Positions 43,615 to 51,538 of a DNA stretch of 64,000 bases are shown piece after piece. Positions within the stretch are counted from its first letter, which is position 1; each line of letters opens with the position of its first letter. Origin of the DNA: Colivivens sp963640465 (GTDB lineage: Bacteria; Bacteroidota; Bacteroidia; Bacteroidales; Bacteroidaceae); assembly GCA_963640465.1 (NCBI GenBank), contig CAVHYP010000002.1, positions 1-64,000 of the forward strand, read 5' to 3'. A model generated the notes under the pieces. That model was not told the origin of the DNA, ran no database searches, and saw only the letters and a list, made by a program, of their open reading frames with translations. A program made the position numbers and the translations under genes.

Positions 43615-44883
43615 CTACTGGATATTGAATTCCTTTTTTATGGTCTCAATCATGTCGAGCTTTTCCCATGTGAACAGTTCTACGTCCATGTCCAGTATCT
43701 TGTTTGGCTGATATGGGCTTGGGAAATGCTTTGTCACAATCTTAGGCTCTCGTCCCATGTGTCCATATGCAGCGGTCTCTGCATAAATTGGTTTGCGGAG
43801 TTTCAAGTCACGTTCAATGGCGAATGGGGTGAGGTCAAACATCTTCCCAATCTTTTCTGCAATCTCTTTGTCTGTGTGCTTTGTGTTGGAATGTTCATAA
43901 GTGTTCACATATATGCTTATTGGATGGGAAACTCCAATGGCGTAGCTTAGCTGTACAAGCATCTCATCTGCAACTCCGGCTGCCACCATGTTTTTGGCAA
44001 TATGGCGTGCTGCATAGGCTGCAGAACGGTCTACTTTACTTGGGTCCTTTCCTGAGAAGGCTCCTCCACCATGTGCTCCTTTGCCTCCATAGGTGTCGAC
44101 TATGATTTTCCGTCCCGTAAGACCTGTGTCTCCATGAGGACCGCCGATGACGAATTTGCCTGTCGGGTTTATATAGTACTTAATCTCATCGGTGAAAAGG
44201 CTTTTGATATGTGGCTCCTTCAACTCGCTTATCACACGTGGGATTAGTATGTTCCTTACGTCGTCTTTTATCTTCTCGAGCATCTTTTCATCGTTATCCA
44301 TGAATTCATCGTGTTGTGTGGATACGACGATGGAATCGATTCTGTGTGGCTTACCATTGTCATCGTATTCGATTGTTACCTGGCTTTTGCTGTCAGGACG
44401 CAAATATGTCATTTGCTTGCCTTCGCGACGAATCTCTGCAAGTGTTGTCAAAATGTGATGGCTCAAATCCAGTGAAATAGGCATATAGTTGGCTGTTTCA
44501 TTGGTAGCATAACCGAACATGATACCTTGGTCGCCTGCGCCTTGGTCTGCCTTGTCTTCTCTATCAACTCCTTGGTTGATATCTGCACTTTGTTCGTGTA
44601 CGGTGGATAGGATGCCACAACTTTCAGCATCGAACTTATACTCTGCCTTGGTGTAGCCAATCTTCTTGATGACGTCTCTGGCTGCTTTCTGCATGTCGAT
44701 GTGTGCCTTTGACTTCACTTCGCCTGCAATGACAACCAAACCTGTGGTAACCAATGTCTCACATGCCACCTTGGAGTCGGAGTCGAATGCCAGATAATTG
44801 TCGAGTATGGCATCCGAAATCTGGTCGGCAACCTTGTCTGGATGCCCTTCACTTACTGATTCTGATGTAAATAAATAACCCAT
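43615..44883 (-). CDS. metK: S-adenosylmethionine synthetase
   Basis: 422 residues. MetK makes SAM from methionine and ATP. Visible: FTSESVSEGHPDKVADQISDAILD at the N-terminus, GAGDQGIMFGYA (signature 1), GGGAFSGKDPSKVDRSAAYAAR (signature 2). The internal DREDKADQ and the C-terminal extension are typical for Bacteroidetes. Transcribed from a promoter about 155 bases upstream; its leader contains a SAM-II-like element, so SAM feedback control is likely (inference). Confidence 0.98.
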   Translation of the reverse strand: MGYLFTSESVSEGHPDKVADQISDAILDNYLAFDSDSKVACETLVTTGLVVIAGEVKSKAHIDMQKAARDVIKKIGYTKAEYKFDAESCGILSTVHEQSADINQGVDREDKADQGAGDQGIMFGYATNETANYMPISLDLSHHILTTLAEIRREGKQMTYLRPDSKSQVTIEYDDNGKPHRIDSIVVSTQHDEFMDNDEKMLEKIKDDVRNILIPRVISELKEPHIKSLFTDEIKYYINPTGKFVIGGPHGDTGLTGRKIIVDTYGGKGAHGGGAFSGKDPSKVDRSAAYAARHIAKNMVAAGVADEMLVQLSYAIGVSHPISIYVNTYEHSNTKHTDKEIAEKIGKMFDLTPFAIERDLKLRKPIYAETAAYGHMGREPKIVTKHFPSPYQPNKILDMDVELFTWEKLDMIETIKKEFNIQ

Positions 44884-44884
44884 T

Positions 44885-44919
44885 CTAATTTTTTATTTGA
44901 TAGTTGATAATAAAATTAG
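44885..44919 (-). promoter_or_regulatory. Hairpin just before the metK start
   Basis: CTAATTTT... pairs with ...AAAAATTAG, ending one base before the ATG region. It could hide the ribosome-binding region and act as the output switch for the upstream aptamer. Confidence 0.4.
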
Positions 44920-44974
44920 TGGGAGAACTTGGGGAAAGATGCAAACAATTAAAGCTTTGTAGTCGGCATTTGAT

Positions 44975-45027
44975 TGTCTTTTTAGCATTTTTTACTGTGG
45001 TTGCAAGCTGCCCAAATCTGTCCACGT
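44975..45027 (-). ncRNA. Candidate SAM-II-like riboswitch in the metK leader
   Basis: Beginning about six bases after the expected transcription start, the minus strand reads CGTGG, then CAGATTTGGGCAGCTTGCAA, then CCAC, an A-rich linker AGTAAAAAATG, and CTAAAAAG. This matches the SAM-II layout: a short P1 helix (GTGG/CCAC) enclosing GATTT...TTGCA, then an A-rich loop and a GCTAAAAAG strand that can pair back into the loop (TTTGGGCA with TGCTAAAA, seven of eight) as a pseudoknot. The gene served, metK, is the expected target. SAM-II is best known from alphaproteobacteria. Pairings were done by eye. Confidence 0.6.
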
Positions 45028-45037
45028 TTTCGAGGCG

Positions 45038-45069
45038 CAAAGTTACACCTTTTTTGTGTAGTGACCAAA
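45038..45069 (-). promoter_or_regulatory. Promoter for metK
   Basis: TTTG at 45066-45069 and TAACTTTG at 45038-45045 on the minus strand, 20-base spacer. Predicts a leader of about 150 nucleotides. Confidence 0.75.
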
Positions 45070-45331
45070 GATTGTGTGCGAAAATCGATAATTATATTGT
45101 ATTTGAGCTGTTTTGTAGCGTAAAGTGCAGATTTGCCTCTTATGGTATGATCAAAGTTTTGCAAATTATGAAAACGAGGGATGTTTGAGCTTGTGGTCAT
45201 ACGACCGGTTGCCCATCGTTATGCGAACGTATATTCATTTTCTTAATATTTCCGGATGGGATAAGGATGTATGTAAAACCAATCACATTTGGGGCTTGAG
45301 GAACTTGGACTGTTTGGTTGAAGGCGTGTGA

Positions 45332-47185
45332 CTAAAGCTGCTGCATGTCGTTCAACTTTCTGTAATAGCCGTTTATTGCGATGAGTTCGTCATGGGTGCC
45401 TTGCTCGACAATGCGTCCTTCGTGTAAGACGAAAATCTTCTGCGAGTTCTTTATTGTAGACAATCTGTGTGCAATGGCAATGGTTGTTCTTGACTTCATT
45501 AGCTTTTCCAGGGCTTCTTGTACCAACTTTTCAGATTCTGTGTCGAGTGCCGATGTGGCTTCGTCGAGGATGAGGATTGGTGGGTTTTTCAGTATTGCCC
45601 TTGCAATGGATATGCGTTGCCTTTGCCCTCCCGACAGACGACAACCACGGTCGCCTACATTTGTGTTGTAGCCGTCCTCCATGCCCATGATGAAATCGTG
45701 TGCGTTGGCAATGCGCGCTGCTTCTTCCACTTGCTCTTGCGTTGCATCCTGCATGCCGAATGCGATGTTGTTGAATATTGTGTCGTTGAACAGAATGGCT
45801 TCCTGGTTTACATTTCCAATGATACTTCTGAGCGATTCAATTGACATGTCGCGTATGTCGGTGCCATCGATGGTGATTTGACCGGATGTTACATCGTGAT
45901 AACGTGGAATAAGGTCTACCAGAGTTGATTTACCGGATCCGGATTGACCTACTATTGCGATGGTTTGTCCCTTCTTTATCTTTATATTTATGTTGTGGAG
46001 TATCTCGTGACCTTCATTGTAGGAGAAACAAACTTGTTTCATCTCTATTGAGTCGTTCAATCCCAGGGTCTTTACGGCATTCTCCTTTTCAATGATGTTG
46101 TTCTCTGCATTGAGAATCTTGTTGATACGTTCCATTGATGCCATCCCTTTCTGTATGGTATAACCTGCCTTGGAAAGGTCTTTTACGGGTTGCAGTGTTG
46201 TATAGAGAATGACGAGGTAATATATAAAGGTGCTGGCGTCTATTGGCGAGTTGCCTGAGAAGATGAGGTAACCTCCGAACCACAGCACTATCACAATCAT
46301 TATTGTTCCAAGGAATTCGCTCACTGGATGGGCTGCAGACTGCCTTATTGATACTTTCATGGATATCTTGCGATATTCGTCGTTGACAGCCACGAACTTG
46401 CCTTCCATCTTCTTTTCGGCGATGAATGCTTTGATTATACGAAGTCCGCCCAGCGTTTCTTCGATTATGCTAAGTCCGTCGCTCCACCGGGCTTGTGCAA
46501 GTAATGATTTGCTTTTTAGTTTCTTGCCGATTCTTCCTATGCCTATTGCCAGAAATGGTACTACAAGAAGAACGAAGATTGTCAGTTGCCAACTTAGGGT
46601 GCAAAGCGTTCCGATGTAAACCAATATGAAGATTGGGTTTTTGATGACCATGTCTAGTGAACTTCCAATGGATGAGTCCACTTCGTTGGCGTCGGTGCTT
46701 ATGCGTGCCAATATGTCGCCTTTCCTTTCTTCGGTAAAGAAGGAAAGTGGCAGATGCAGAATCTTCTTGTATACTTTAGATCTTATATCGCGTACGATTC
46801 CTGTTTTTATTGGCATCAGACAAGCTGAACCTCCGAAGTATGCTCCAGTCTTCATCAGTGTGAGCAGACCGAGTATGAGCCCGAGTATCAGTAGGGTGGT
46901 TGCTTGCCCGTAGGTCTCGATGAGTTGCTGGGAGTAGTAGTATCCGTTGTTCTGCGCCACATCGATGAAGTTGTCGATGCTTTGCTTCCATGTCTCTCCT
47001 TCGATGAACGGCTTGTAAACGTATGTTTTGTCTTCAATGTTGAACAGAATTTTAAGGATAGGAATGAGCAAAGTGAATGATATCACGTTGAATACCGCAG
47101 TAAGGATATTGAACATGAATGTCCCTATCATAAAACCTTTGTAGGGACTGAAGTATTGTCTCATCAACTTGAAGAATTCTCTCAT
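45332..47185 (-). CDS. ABC exporter, MsbA-like (permease-ATPase)
   Basis: 617 residues. N-terminal six-helix ABC1 permease (about 18-330) and C-terminal ATPase with Walker A VGQSGSGKSTLVDL, signature LSGGQRQRISIARA and Walker B ILILDEATSALD, followed by the His-loop AIAHRLSTI. Half-transporters of this type export lipids or lipid A (MsbA) or drugs; the substrate cannot be told. It starts seven bases after the RNase H stop, in an argS-RNase H-ABC operon. The downstream spacer 45046-45331 shows no gene or terminator. Confidence 0.93.
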   Translation of the reverse strand: MREFFKLMRQYFSPYKGFMIGTFMFNILTAVFNVISFTLLIPILKILFNIEDKTYVYKPFIEGETWKQSIDNFIDVAQNNGYYYSQQLIETYGQATTLLILGLILGLLTLMKTGAYFGGSACLMPIKTGIVRDIRSKVYKKILHLPLSFFTEERKGDILARISTDANEVDSSIGSSLDMVIKNPIFILVYIGTLCTLSWQLTIFVLLVVPFLAIGIGRIGKKLKSKSLLAQARWSDGLSIIEETLGGLRIIKAFIAEKKMEGKFVAVNDEYRKISMKVSIRQSAAHPVSEFLGTIMIVIVLWFGGYLIFSGNSPIDASTFIYYLVILYTTLQPVKDLSKAGYTIQKGMASMERINKILNAENNIIEKENAVKTLGLNDSIEMKQVCFSYNEGHEILHNINIKIKKGQTIAIVGQSGSGKSTLVDLIPRYHDVTSGQITIDGTDIRDMSIESLRSIIGNVNQEAILFNDTIFNNIAFGMQDATQEQVEEAARIANAHDFIMGMEDGYNTNVGDRGCRLSGGQRQRISIARAILKNPPILILDEATSALDTESEKLVQEALEKLMKSRTTIAIAHRLSTIKNSQKIFVLHEGRIVEQGTHDELIAINGYYRKLNDMQQL

Positions 47186-47191
47186 TGCGGT

Positions 47192-47608
47192 CTATTTCTT
47201 TCTTCCGAAATCAGCTGGAATTTCTCCCCACTCGTCGGTCTGCCATGTTTCGACTGCATTGGGGTATGAGTTGCTGTGTAACCAATTTTCGGCTCTTTCT
47301 ATTATCTGATACAGTTGCTCGGTCTTACTGTCACGCGGCAACTGTGTCTTGCATTTTTTCTTTTGAATCCATGTGCGTGCTGTATAACTGTCGGAGTAGA
47401 TAGGCATGGCTGACCCCTTTTTCTTGAGTAAAGCCAGTCCGTGGACGATGGCAAGAAACTCTCCGATGTTATTGGTTCCATAAACGGGACCATAGTGGAA
47501 TACTTCGTGCCCTGAGGGCAGATGTACTCCACGATACTCCATCTTGCCTGGATTTCCGCTGCAGGCGGCATCCACGCATAGTGCTTCATTGGTCGGTCGT
47601 CCGCTCAT
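47192..47608 (-). CDS. Ribonuclease H-like protein (type 1)
   Basis: 138 residues, one RNase H fold. The acidic catalytic set is visible: Asp13 (VDAACSGNPG), Glu50 (NNIGEFLAI), Asp73 (YSDSYTA) and Asp near the end (WGEIPADFGRKK, about 133). It would cut the RNA strand of RNA-DNA hybrids. It lacks the hybrid-binding domain found in some Bacteroidetes RNases H. Sits 11 bases after argS. Confidence 0.9.
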   Translation of the reverse strand: MSGRPTNEALCVDAACSGNPGKMEYRGVHLPSGHEVFHYGPVYGTNNIGEFLAIVHGLALLKKKGSAMPIYSDSYTARTWIQKKKCKTQLPRDSKTEQLYQIIERAENWLHSNSYPNAVETWQTDEWGEIPADFGRKK

Positions 47609-47619
47609 GTCGTGTCAGT

Positions 47620-49446
47620 TTACATGCGTTCTGGCATCTCGATGCCGAGCAATCCCATGCCTTCCTTGATTATCTTGGCAACTGTCTTTGAGAGAATAAG
47701 GCGGAAGAGTTTCTTGTCTTCGTCTTCCTCTTTCAGAATGCTGAAGTCATGGTAGAACTGGTTGTATTCTTTTGTCAGTTCATAGCAGTAGTTTGCTATG
47801 CTTGACGGGTTGTAGTTTTGCCCGGCTTCCTTTACTGCTGAAGCAAAGTCGTTGAGCTTCTGTATCAGGTTTATTTCTTTCTCTTCGAGCTTCACGTCTG
47901 ATGTAAGCGTTTCTGGCATGTTTATACCTGCTTCGTTTGCTTTTCGGAGAATTGAACAGATTCGTGCATAAGTGTACTGGATAAATGGGCCTGTGTTGCC
48001 GTTGAAATCGATGCTTTCTGCTGGGTTGAACAGCATGTTCTTGCGTGCATCGACTTTCAGAATGAAATATTTCAGCGCGCCCAATCCCACTTTCCTTGCA
48101 ATCTCTCGTGCCTCAGCTTCGTCGATGTCGGTGTTTTTGCCCATTTCTTTGGATACATTGTAGGCATCAGTAATCATCTTTTCGATTAGGTCGTCTGCAT
48201 CGACTACTGTTCCTTCACGGCTTTTCATTTTTCCATTTGGCAATTCCACCATACCATAGGAGAAGTGTACGAGGTCTTTGCCCCACTTGAATCCAAGTCG
48301 GTCGAGAAGTATTGAGAGAACCTGAAAGTGGTAGTTCTGCTCGTTGCCCACAACATAAATCATCTTGTCGATAGGGAAGTCCTTGAAACGAAGCTGTGCT
48401 GTACCGATGTCTTGCGTCATGTAGACGGACGTGCCGTCGCTGCGCAACAGCAGCTTTTCGTCGAGTCCATCTTTGGTGAGGTCTGCCCAAACGGAGTTGT
48501 CGGGGCGACGATAGAAGAGTCCTTTCTCCAGCCCCTTCATCACGGTTTTCTTTCCTTCGAGATATGTCTCTGATTCGTAGTATATTTTGTCGAAGGACAC
48601 ACCGAGTGCTTTGTATGTTTCGTCGAAACCTGCGTACACCCATGAATTCATCTTTTTCCATAGCGCACGTACTTCTGGGTTGTTCTGTTCCCATTTTACG
48701 AGCATTTCGTGTGCTTCTTTGATGAGTGGCGCCTCTTGTTTTGCTTTTTGCTCAGCGTCTTCTTCGCTCATCCCTTCTGCCACATATTGTACTTTCAACT
48801 GTTTGCATTCTTCTTTGTAATGCTTATCGAATGCCACGTAATAGTCGCCTATCAGATGATCGCCTTTCTTCCCTGAGGTTTCTGGAGTCTCACCATTGCC
48901 ATATTTCAACCAAGCCAACATTGACTTGCAGATATGTATGCCTCTGTCGTTGACGATATTTGTCTTTACCACTTTGTTCCCGTTTGCTTCGACAATGCGG
49001 GCAAGTGAACTTCCAAGCAGGTTGTTGCGTACATGTCCTAAGTGCAGCGGCTTGTTGGTGTTTGGTGATGAATACTCAATCATTACCAATGGCGAATTCT
49101 CTGCTACTGGGATAAAACCAAAGTTCTCCTCAGAGTTGATTGCATTAAGTATGCTGAGCCAGCTCTGTGACGAAATCACGAGGTTGAGGAACCCTTTGAC
49201 AACGTTGAATCCGTCGACAACATCGTGTAGGTTTGCTCTCAGGTATTCGCCAATTTCTTTTCCAGTTTGTTCTGGACCTTTCTTGCTGATTCGCAGTAAC
49301 GGGAAAACTACTACTGTAAGCTGACCTTCGAATTCGCTGCGTGTCTGCTGTATTTGGATCTGCCCAGCATCTATATCTATATCTGTGCTATATAATGCCT
49401 TCAGACAATCCTTTACTGCGCTCTGTATCTTTTGTTCAGTGCTCAT
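47620..49446 (-). CDS. argS: Arginyl-tRNA synthetase
   Basis: 608 residues from the ATG at 49446 (MSTEQKIQSAVKDCL); the longer frame start falls in the promoter box. Class I synthetase. HIGH region EYSSPNTNKPLHLGHVRNNLLG (about 128-149), N-terminal Arg-tRNA synthetase additional domain (about 1-95), a FSYGMVELPNGKMKSREG stretch in the KMSKS position, and the C-terminal DALR anticodon-binding domain. First gene of an operon with RNase H and an ABC exporter. Confidence 0.97.
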   Translation of the reverse strand: MSTEQKIQSAVKDCLKALYSTDIDIDAGQIQIQQTRSEFEGQLTVVVFPLLRISKKGPEQTGKEIGEYLRANLHDVVDGFNVVKGFLNLVISSQSWLSILNAINSEENFGFIPVAENSPLVMIEYSSPNTNKPLHLGHVRNNLLGSSLARIVEANGNKVVKTNIVNDRGIHICKSMLAWLKYGNGETPETSGKKGDHLIGDYYVAFDKHYKEECKQLKVQYVAEGMSEEDAEQKAKQEAPLIKEAHEMLVKWEQNNPEVRALWKKMNSWVYAGFDETYKALGVSFDKIYYESETYLEGKKTVMKGLEKGLFYRRPDNSVWADLTKDGLDEKLLLRSDGTSVYMTQDIGTAQLRFKDFPIDKMIYVVGNEQNYHFQVLSILLDRLGFKWGKDLVHFSYGMVELPNGKMKSREGTVVDADDLIEKMITDAYNVSKEMGKNTDIDEAEAREIARKVGLGALKYFILKVDARKNMLFNPAESIDFNGNTGPFIQYTYARICSILRKANEAGINMPETLTSDVKLEEKEINLIQKLNDFASAVKEAGQNYNPSSIANYCYELTKEYNQFYHDFSILKEEDEDKKLFRLILSKTVAKIIKEGMGLLGIEMPERM

Positions 49447-49476
49447 CTTGATAAGTTCTATTTTGTTTATTGTGTG

Positions 49477-49484
49477 CAAAGGTA
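49477..49484 (-). promoter_or_regulatory. -7 box for argS
   Basis: Minus strand TACCTTTG, 30 bases before the argS ATG at 49446. Confidence 0.65.
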
Positions 49485-49572
49485 CAAAAAAATAATATAC
49501 GATAGGGCTTTATTGCGAGTTATTGGTCGATATACTCGAGTTTTATGGCGTTTTGGATGCAGTATTTACATA

Positions 49573-49800
49573 AAAGGAAAAAGAGGAACTATCACTAGTG
49601 CCTCTTCATCATTACTAACCTTAAAATTAATACCTAATCAAATCCTTTTTACAATCTTTTACCAATAACTAATACTTACTGAAAAAATTACCTTACTTTA
49701 ATACCTATATGTTCCTTATTAACAATAAACCTTTATTCTTTCTAAAACCTCTTTTCTGTCTTTCTTTGTGTTGTCTCAAGAATGTCTCTTTCTGTTTGAC
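49573..49800 (-). ncRNA. Candidate small RNA or attenuated leader upstream of argS
   Basis: Bounded by a TAACTTTG box at 49805-49812 and a strong terminator-like hairpin at 49581-49606 (arms AAGAGG/CCTCTT and ACTA/TAGT, then five T on the minus strand). The about 220-base segment is very A/T-rich and repeats AGGTATTA/GGTAA-type words. Only tiny frames occur, such as MMKRH overlapping the hairpin. It reads toward argS, which has its own closer promoter, so this could be an independent RNA or an upstream regulated leader. I do not recognise it. Confidence 0.4.
49581..49606 (-). terminator. Terminator-like hairpin upstream of argS
   Basis: AAGAGG...CCTCTT with an inner ACTA/TAGT helix and GTGA loop, one mismatch, then TTTTT on the minus strand. 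Confidence 0.65.
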
Positions 49801-49804
49801 GATG

Positions 49805-49812
49805 CAAAGTTA
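49805..49812 (-). promoter_or_regulatory. -7 box for the candidate RNA
   Basis: Minus strand TAACTTTG; a TTTG lies 18 bases upstream, one base short of the usual spacing. Confidence 0.5.
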
Positions 49813-50386
49813 CGCACTTTTCGTAACTCCCAAAAATTTTTCCATGGAATTTATTTGATAATATGTGTTTTGTTGATTTTGGTCAACCGCTGTTATCGAA
49901 CACCATTTATTTGTAGTGTAGACTTGTTGTTTTTGATAGGTTTGTAAAGCGCTAGTTTTTAGGGGTAAAATGCCATCCAATGGGCTGTGGCGGAGTCTGT
50001 GTATGCCATGGACCTCTGTATGTTCTTCTGCAGTTCGTTAGCAAAAGGTTTCTTGGACTTTATTTGGGGCTTTTGCTTCGTATATGGTGTATCGTGTTAG
50101 CCTTATATGCTTTCATGCACGTAATATTTGTGGTTGAGCATAATTTGTCGGTGAGTGCGATGTCCATATGCTTGTTGCATGATGAACATATGTTGAAACA
50201 AGACCTTTATTGGTCTTGACTCTAATTGGAGTACTTGATTGTTTATCAATCCTGTGTTTGCGCTGTCTTGCTTAACAGGTGCTCTATTATTTGTGGTCCA
50301 ATAGGGATTTTGCCTGCACGATTCGATATGGAGCTGTTACACCTATTATATAAGTACGCTTGTATATTAGCCCTTGCTATATAGAG
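49813..50386. other. Spacer with no recognised gene
   Basis: About 570 bases between the candidate RNA and the HIT gene. Short frames on both strands (for example 79 codons at 49980-50219 plus) have no start signal or recognisable composition. Confidence 0.6.
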
Positions 50387-50427
50387 AACAGCCACATAAT
50401 CATACTTTCTTTGATTACGTGGCTGTT
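50387..50427 (-). terminator. Hairpin after the HIT gene
   Basis: AACAGCCACATAATCA (50387-50402) and TGATTACGTGGCTGTT (50412-50427) pair with one mismatch. No clear T-run follows, so termination is only likely; it lies 32 bases after the stop. Confidence 0.6.
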
Positions 50428-50458
50428 GCATCTTGTGTCAGTCGTTGCTTTTGCTGGT

Positions 50459-50860
50459 CTACAGCTTTTGGAACTCTGCGTAGATGGCGTTGGCAACCTC
50501 CTGCATCTCCTTTTCGGAGAATGTTTTCTTGGGATTGCTGAAAATCATGTCTTTCTCCGACTGCATTGGAATCAGATGGATGTGGGCATGAGGAACTTCA
50601 AGTCCAAGAACGGCTTCTCCTACCTTTATGCAGGGGATTATGGCCTTTATTGCCTTTGCCACTTTCTTGGCAAATACTTGTAAGCGTGCAATCTCGTCGT
50701 CATTCATGTCGAAGATATAGTCCACTTCCCGGCGGGGGATACACAGAGTGTGTCCCTTTACCATCGGGTTGATATCAAGGAATGCATAGAATTCATTGTC
50801 TTCTGCGCATTTGTAGCTTGGAATTTCTCCGTTTGCTATCTTGGAAAAAAGTGTTGCCAT
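50459..50860 (-). CDS. HIT-family nucleotide hydrolase (HinT-like)
   Basis: 133 residues. The histidine triad HAHIHLIP (about 90-97) follows GLEVPHAH; the N-terminal TLFSKIANGEIPSYKCAEDNEFYAFLDINP is typical of HinT/protein kinase C inhibitor-like proteins, which hydrolyse purine nucleoside phosphoramidates. Lies 37 bases after greA on the same strand, a common pairing in Bacteroidetes. Confidence 0.93.
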   Translation of the reverse strand: MATLFSKIANGEIPSYKCAEDNEFYAFLDINPMVKGHTLCIPRREVDYIFDMNDDEIARLQVFAKKVAKAIKAIIPCIKVGEAVLGLEVPHAHIHLIPMQSEKDMIFSNPKKTFSEKEMQEVANAIYAEFQKL

Positions 50861-50897
50861 ATTGTTTTCCTGTTGTTCCCCTATTGGTACTGGTCTA

Positions 50898-51362
50898 TTA
50901 GATGGAGATGTTTGTTATCTCGAGCTCAATCATTCCTTGCGGAATCTTGATTGTAGCCACATCTCCCACTTTTTTGCCCAGCAGACCTTGTGCGATAGGT
51001 GTTGCCACGGATATCTTCTTCTCGCGAAGGTTTGCCTCACTTTCGCTTACTATGGTGTAAGTCATAATTGCACCGGTCTTCACGTTCTTCATCTCTACTT
51101 TAGAGAGAATCTGAACTACTTCGGTCTGTACCTTGGACGTATCGATAATCTTGGCATCCGCTAGTGTTGCCTTTAGTTGTGCTATCTTTGTTTCAAGCTT
51201 CCCTTGTGCTTCTTTGGCTGCATCATATTCGGCATTCTCTGAAAGGTCTCCCTTCTCGCGTGCTTCCTGAATCTGATGAATCACTTCTGGGCGCTCAACT
51301 TCTTCCAATTGTTTGATCTCGGCTCTGATTCTATCATAGCCTTCACGTGACATGTAAGCCAT
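50898..51362 (-). CDS. greA: Transcription elongation factor GreA
   Basis: 154 residues. GreA enters the RNA polymerase channel and promotes cleavage of backtracked RNA. N-terminal coiled coil with the acidic tip GDLSENAEYDAAKEAQG (about 39-55) and a C-terminal FKBP-like domain (SVATPIAQGLLGKKVGDVATIKIP). Its leader holds a strong hairpin at 51450-51476. Confidence 0.97.
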   Translation of the reverse strand: MAYMSREGYDRIRAEIKQLEEVERPEVIHQIQEAREKGDLSENAEYDAAKEAQGKLETKIAQLKATLADAKIIDTSKVQTEVVQILSKVEMKNVKTGAIMTYTIVSESEANLREKKISVATPIAQGLLGKKVGDVATIKIPQGMIELEITNISI

Positions 51363-51449
51363 TTTTTGTCCTTGTCTTTTGATTTATATAATTGTTAATA
51401 TGTTTTTTCAGATCGATTGTGTCCGGTCTGATTGGTGTTACAAGAATAA

Positions 51450-51476
51450 GAATTCCGGCACTACGTGTCGGAACTC
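51450..51476 (-). terminator. Hairpin between porZ and greA
   Basis: Arms GAATTCCGGCAC and GTGTCGGAACTC around a three-base loop, one mismatch and one G-T pair. On the minus strand followed by TTATTCTTG. It may end the porZ transcript, but lies downstream of the likely greA promoter, so it would also sit in the greA leader. Confidence 0.5.
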
Positions 51477-51495
51477 TTTCTTCTCTTTGGGACTG

Positions 51496-51503
51496 CAAAG
51501 TTA
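51496..51503 (-). promoter_or_regulatory. -7 box for greA
   Basis: Minus strand TAACTTTG, giving a leader of about 130 bases to the greA ATG at 51362. Confidence 0.5.
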
Positions 51504-51538
51504 GTGCTTTTCTGTGAATTGGCAAAATCTTTTCGTGT

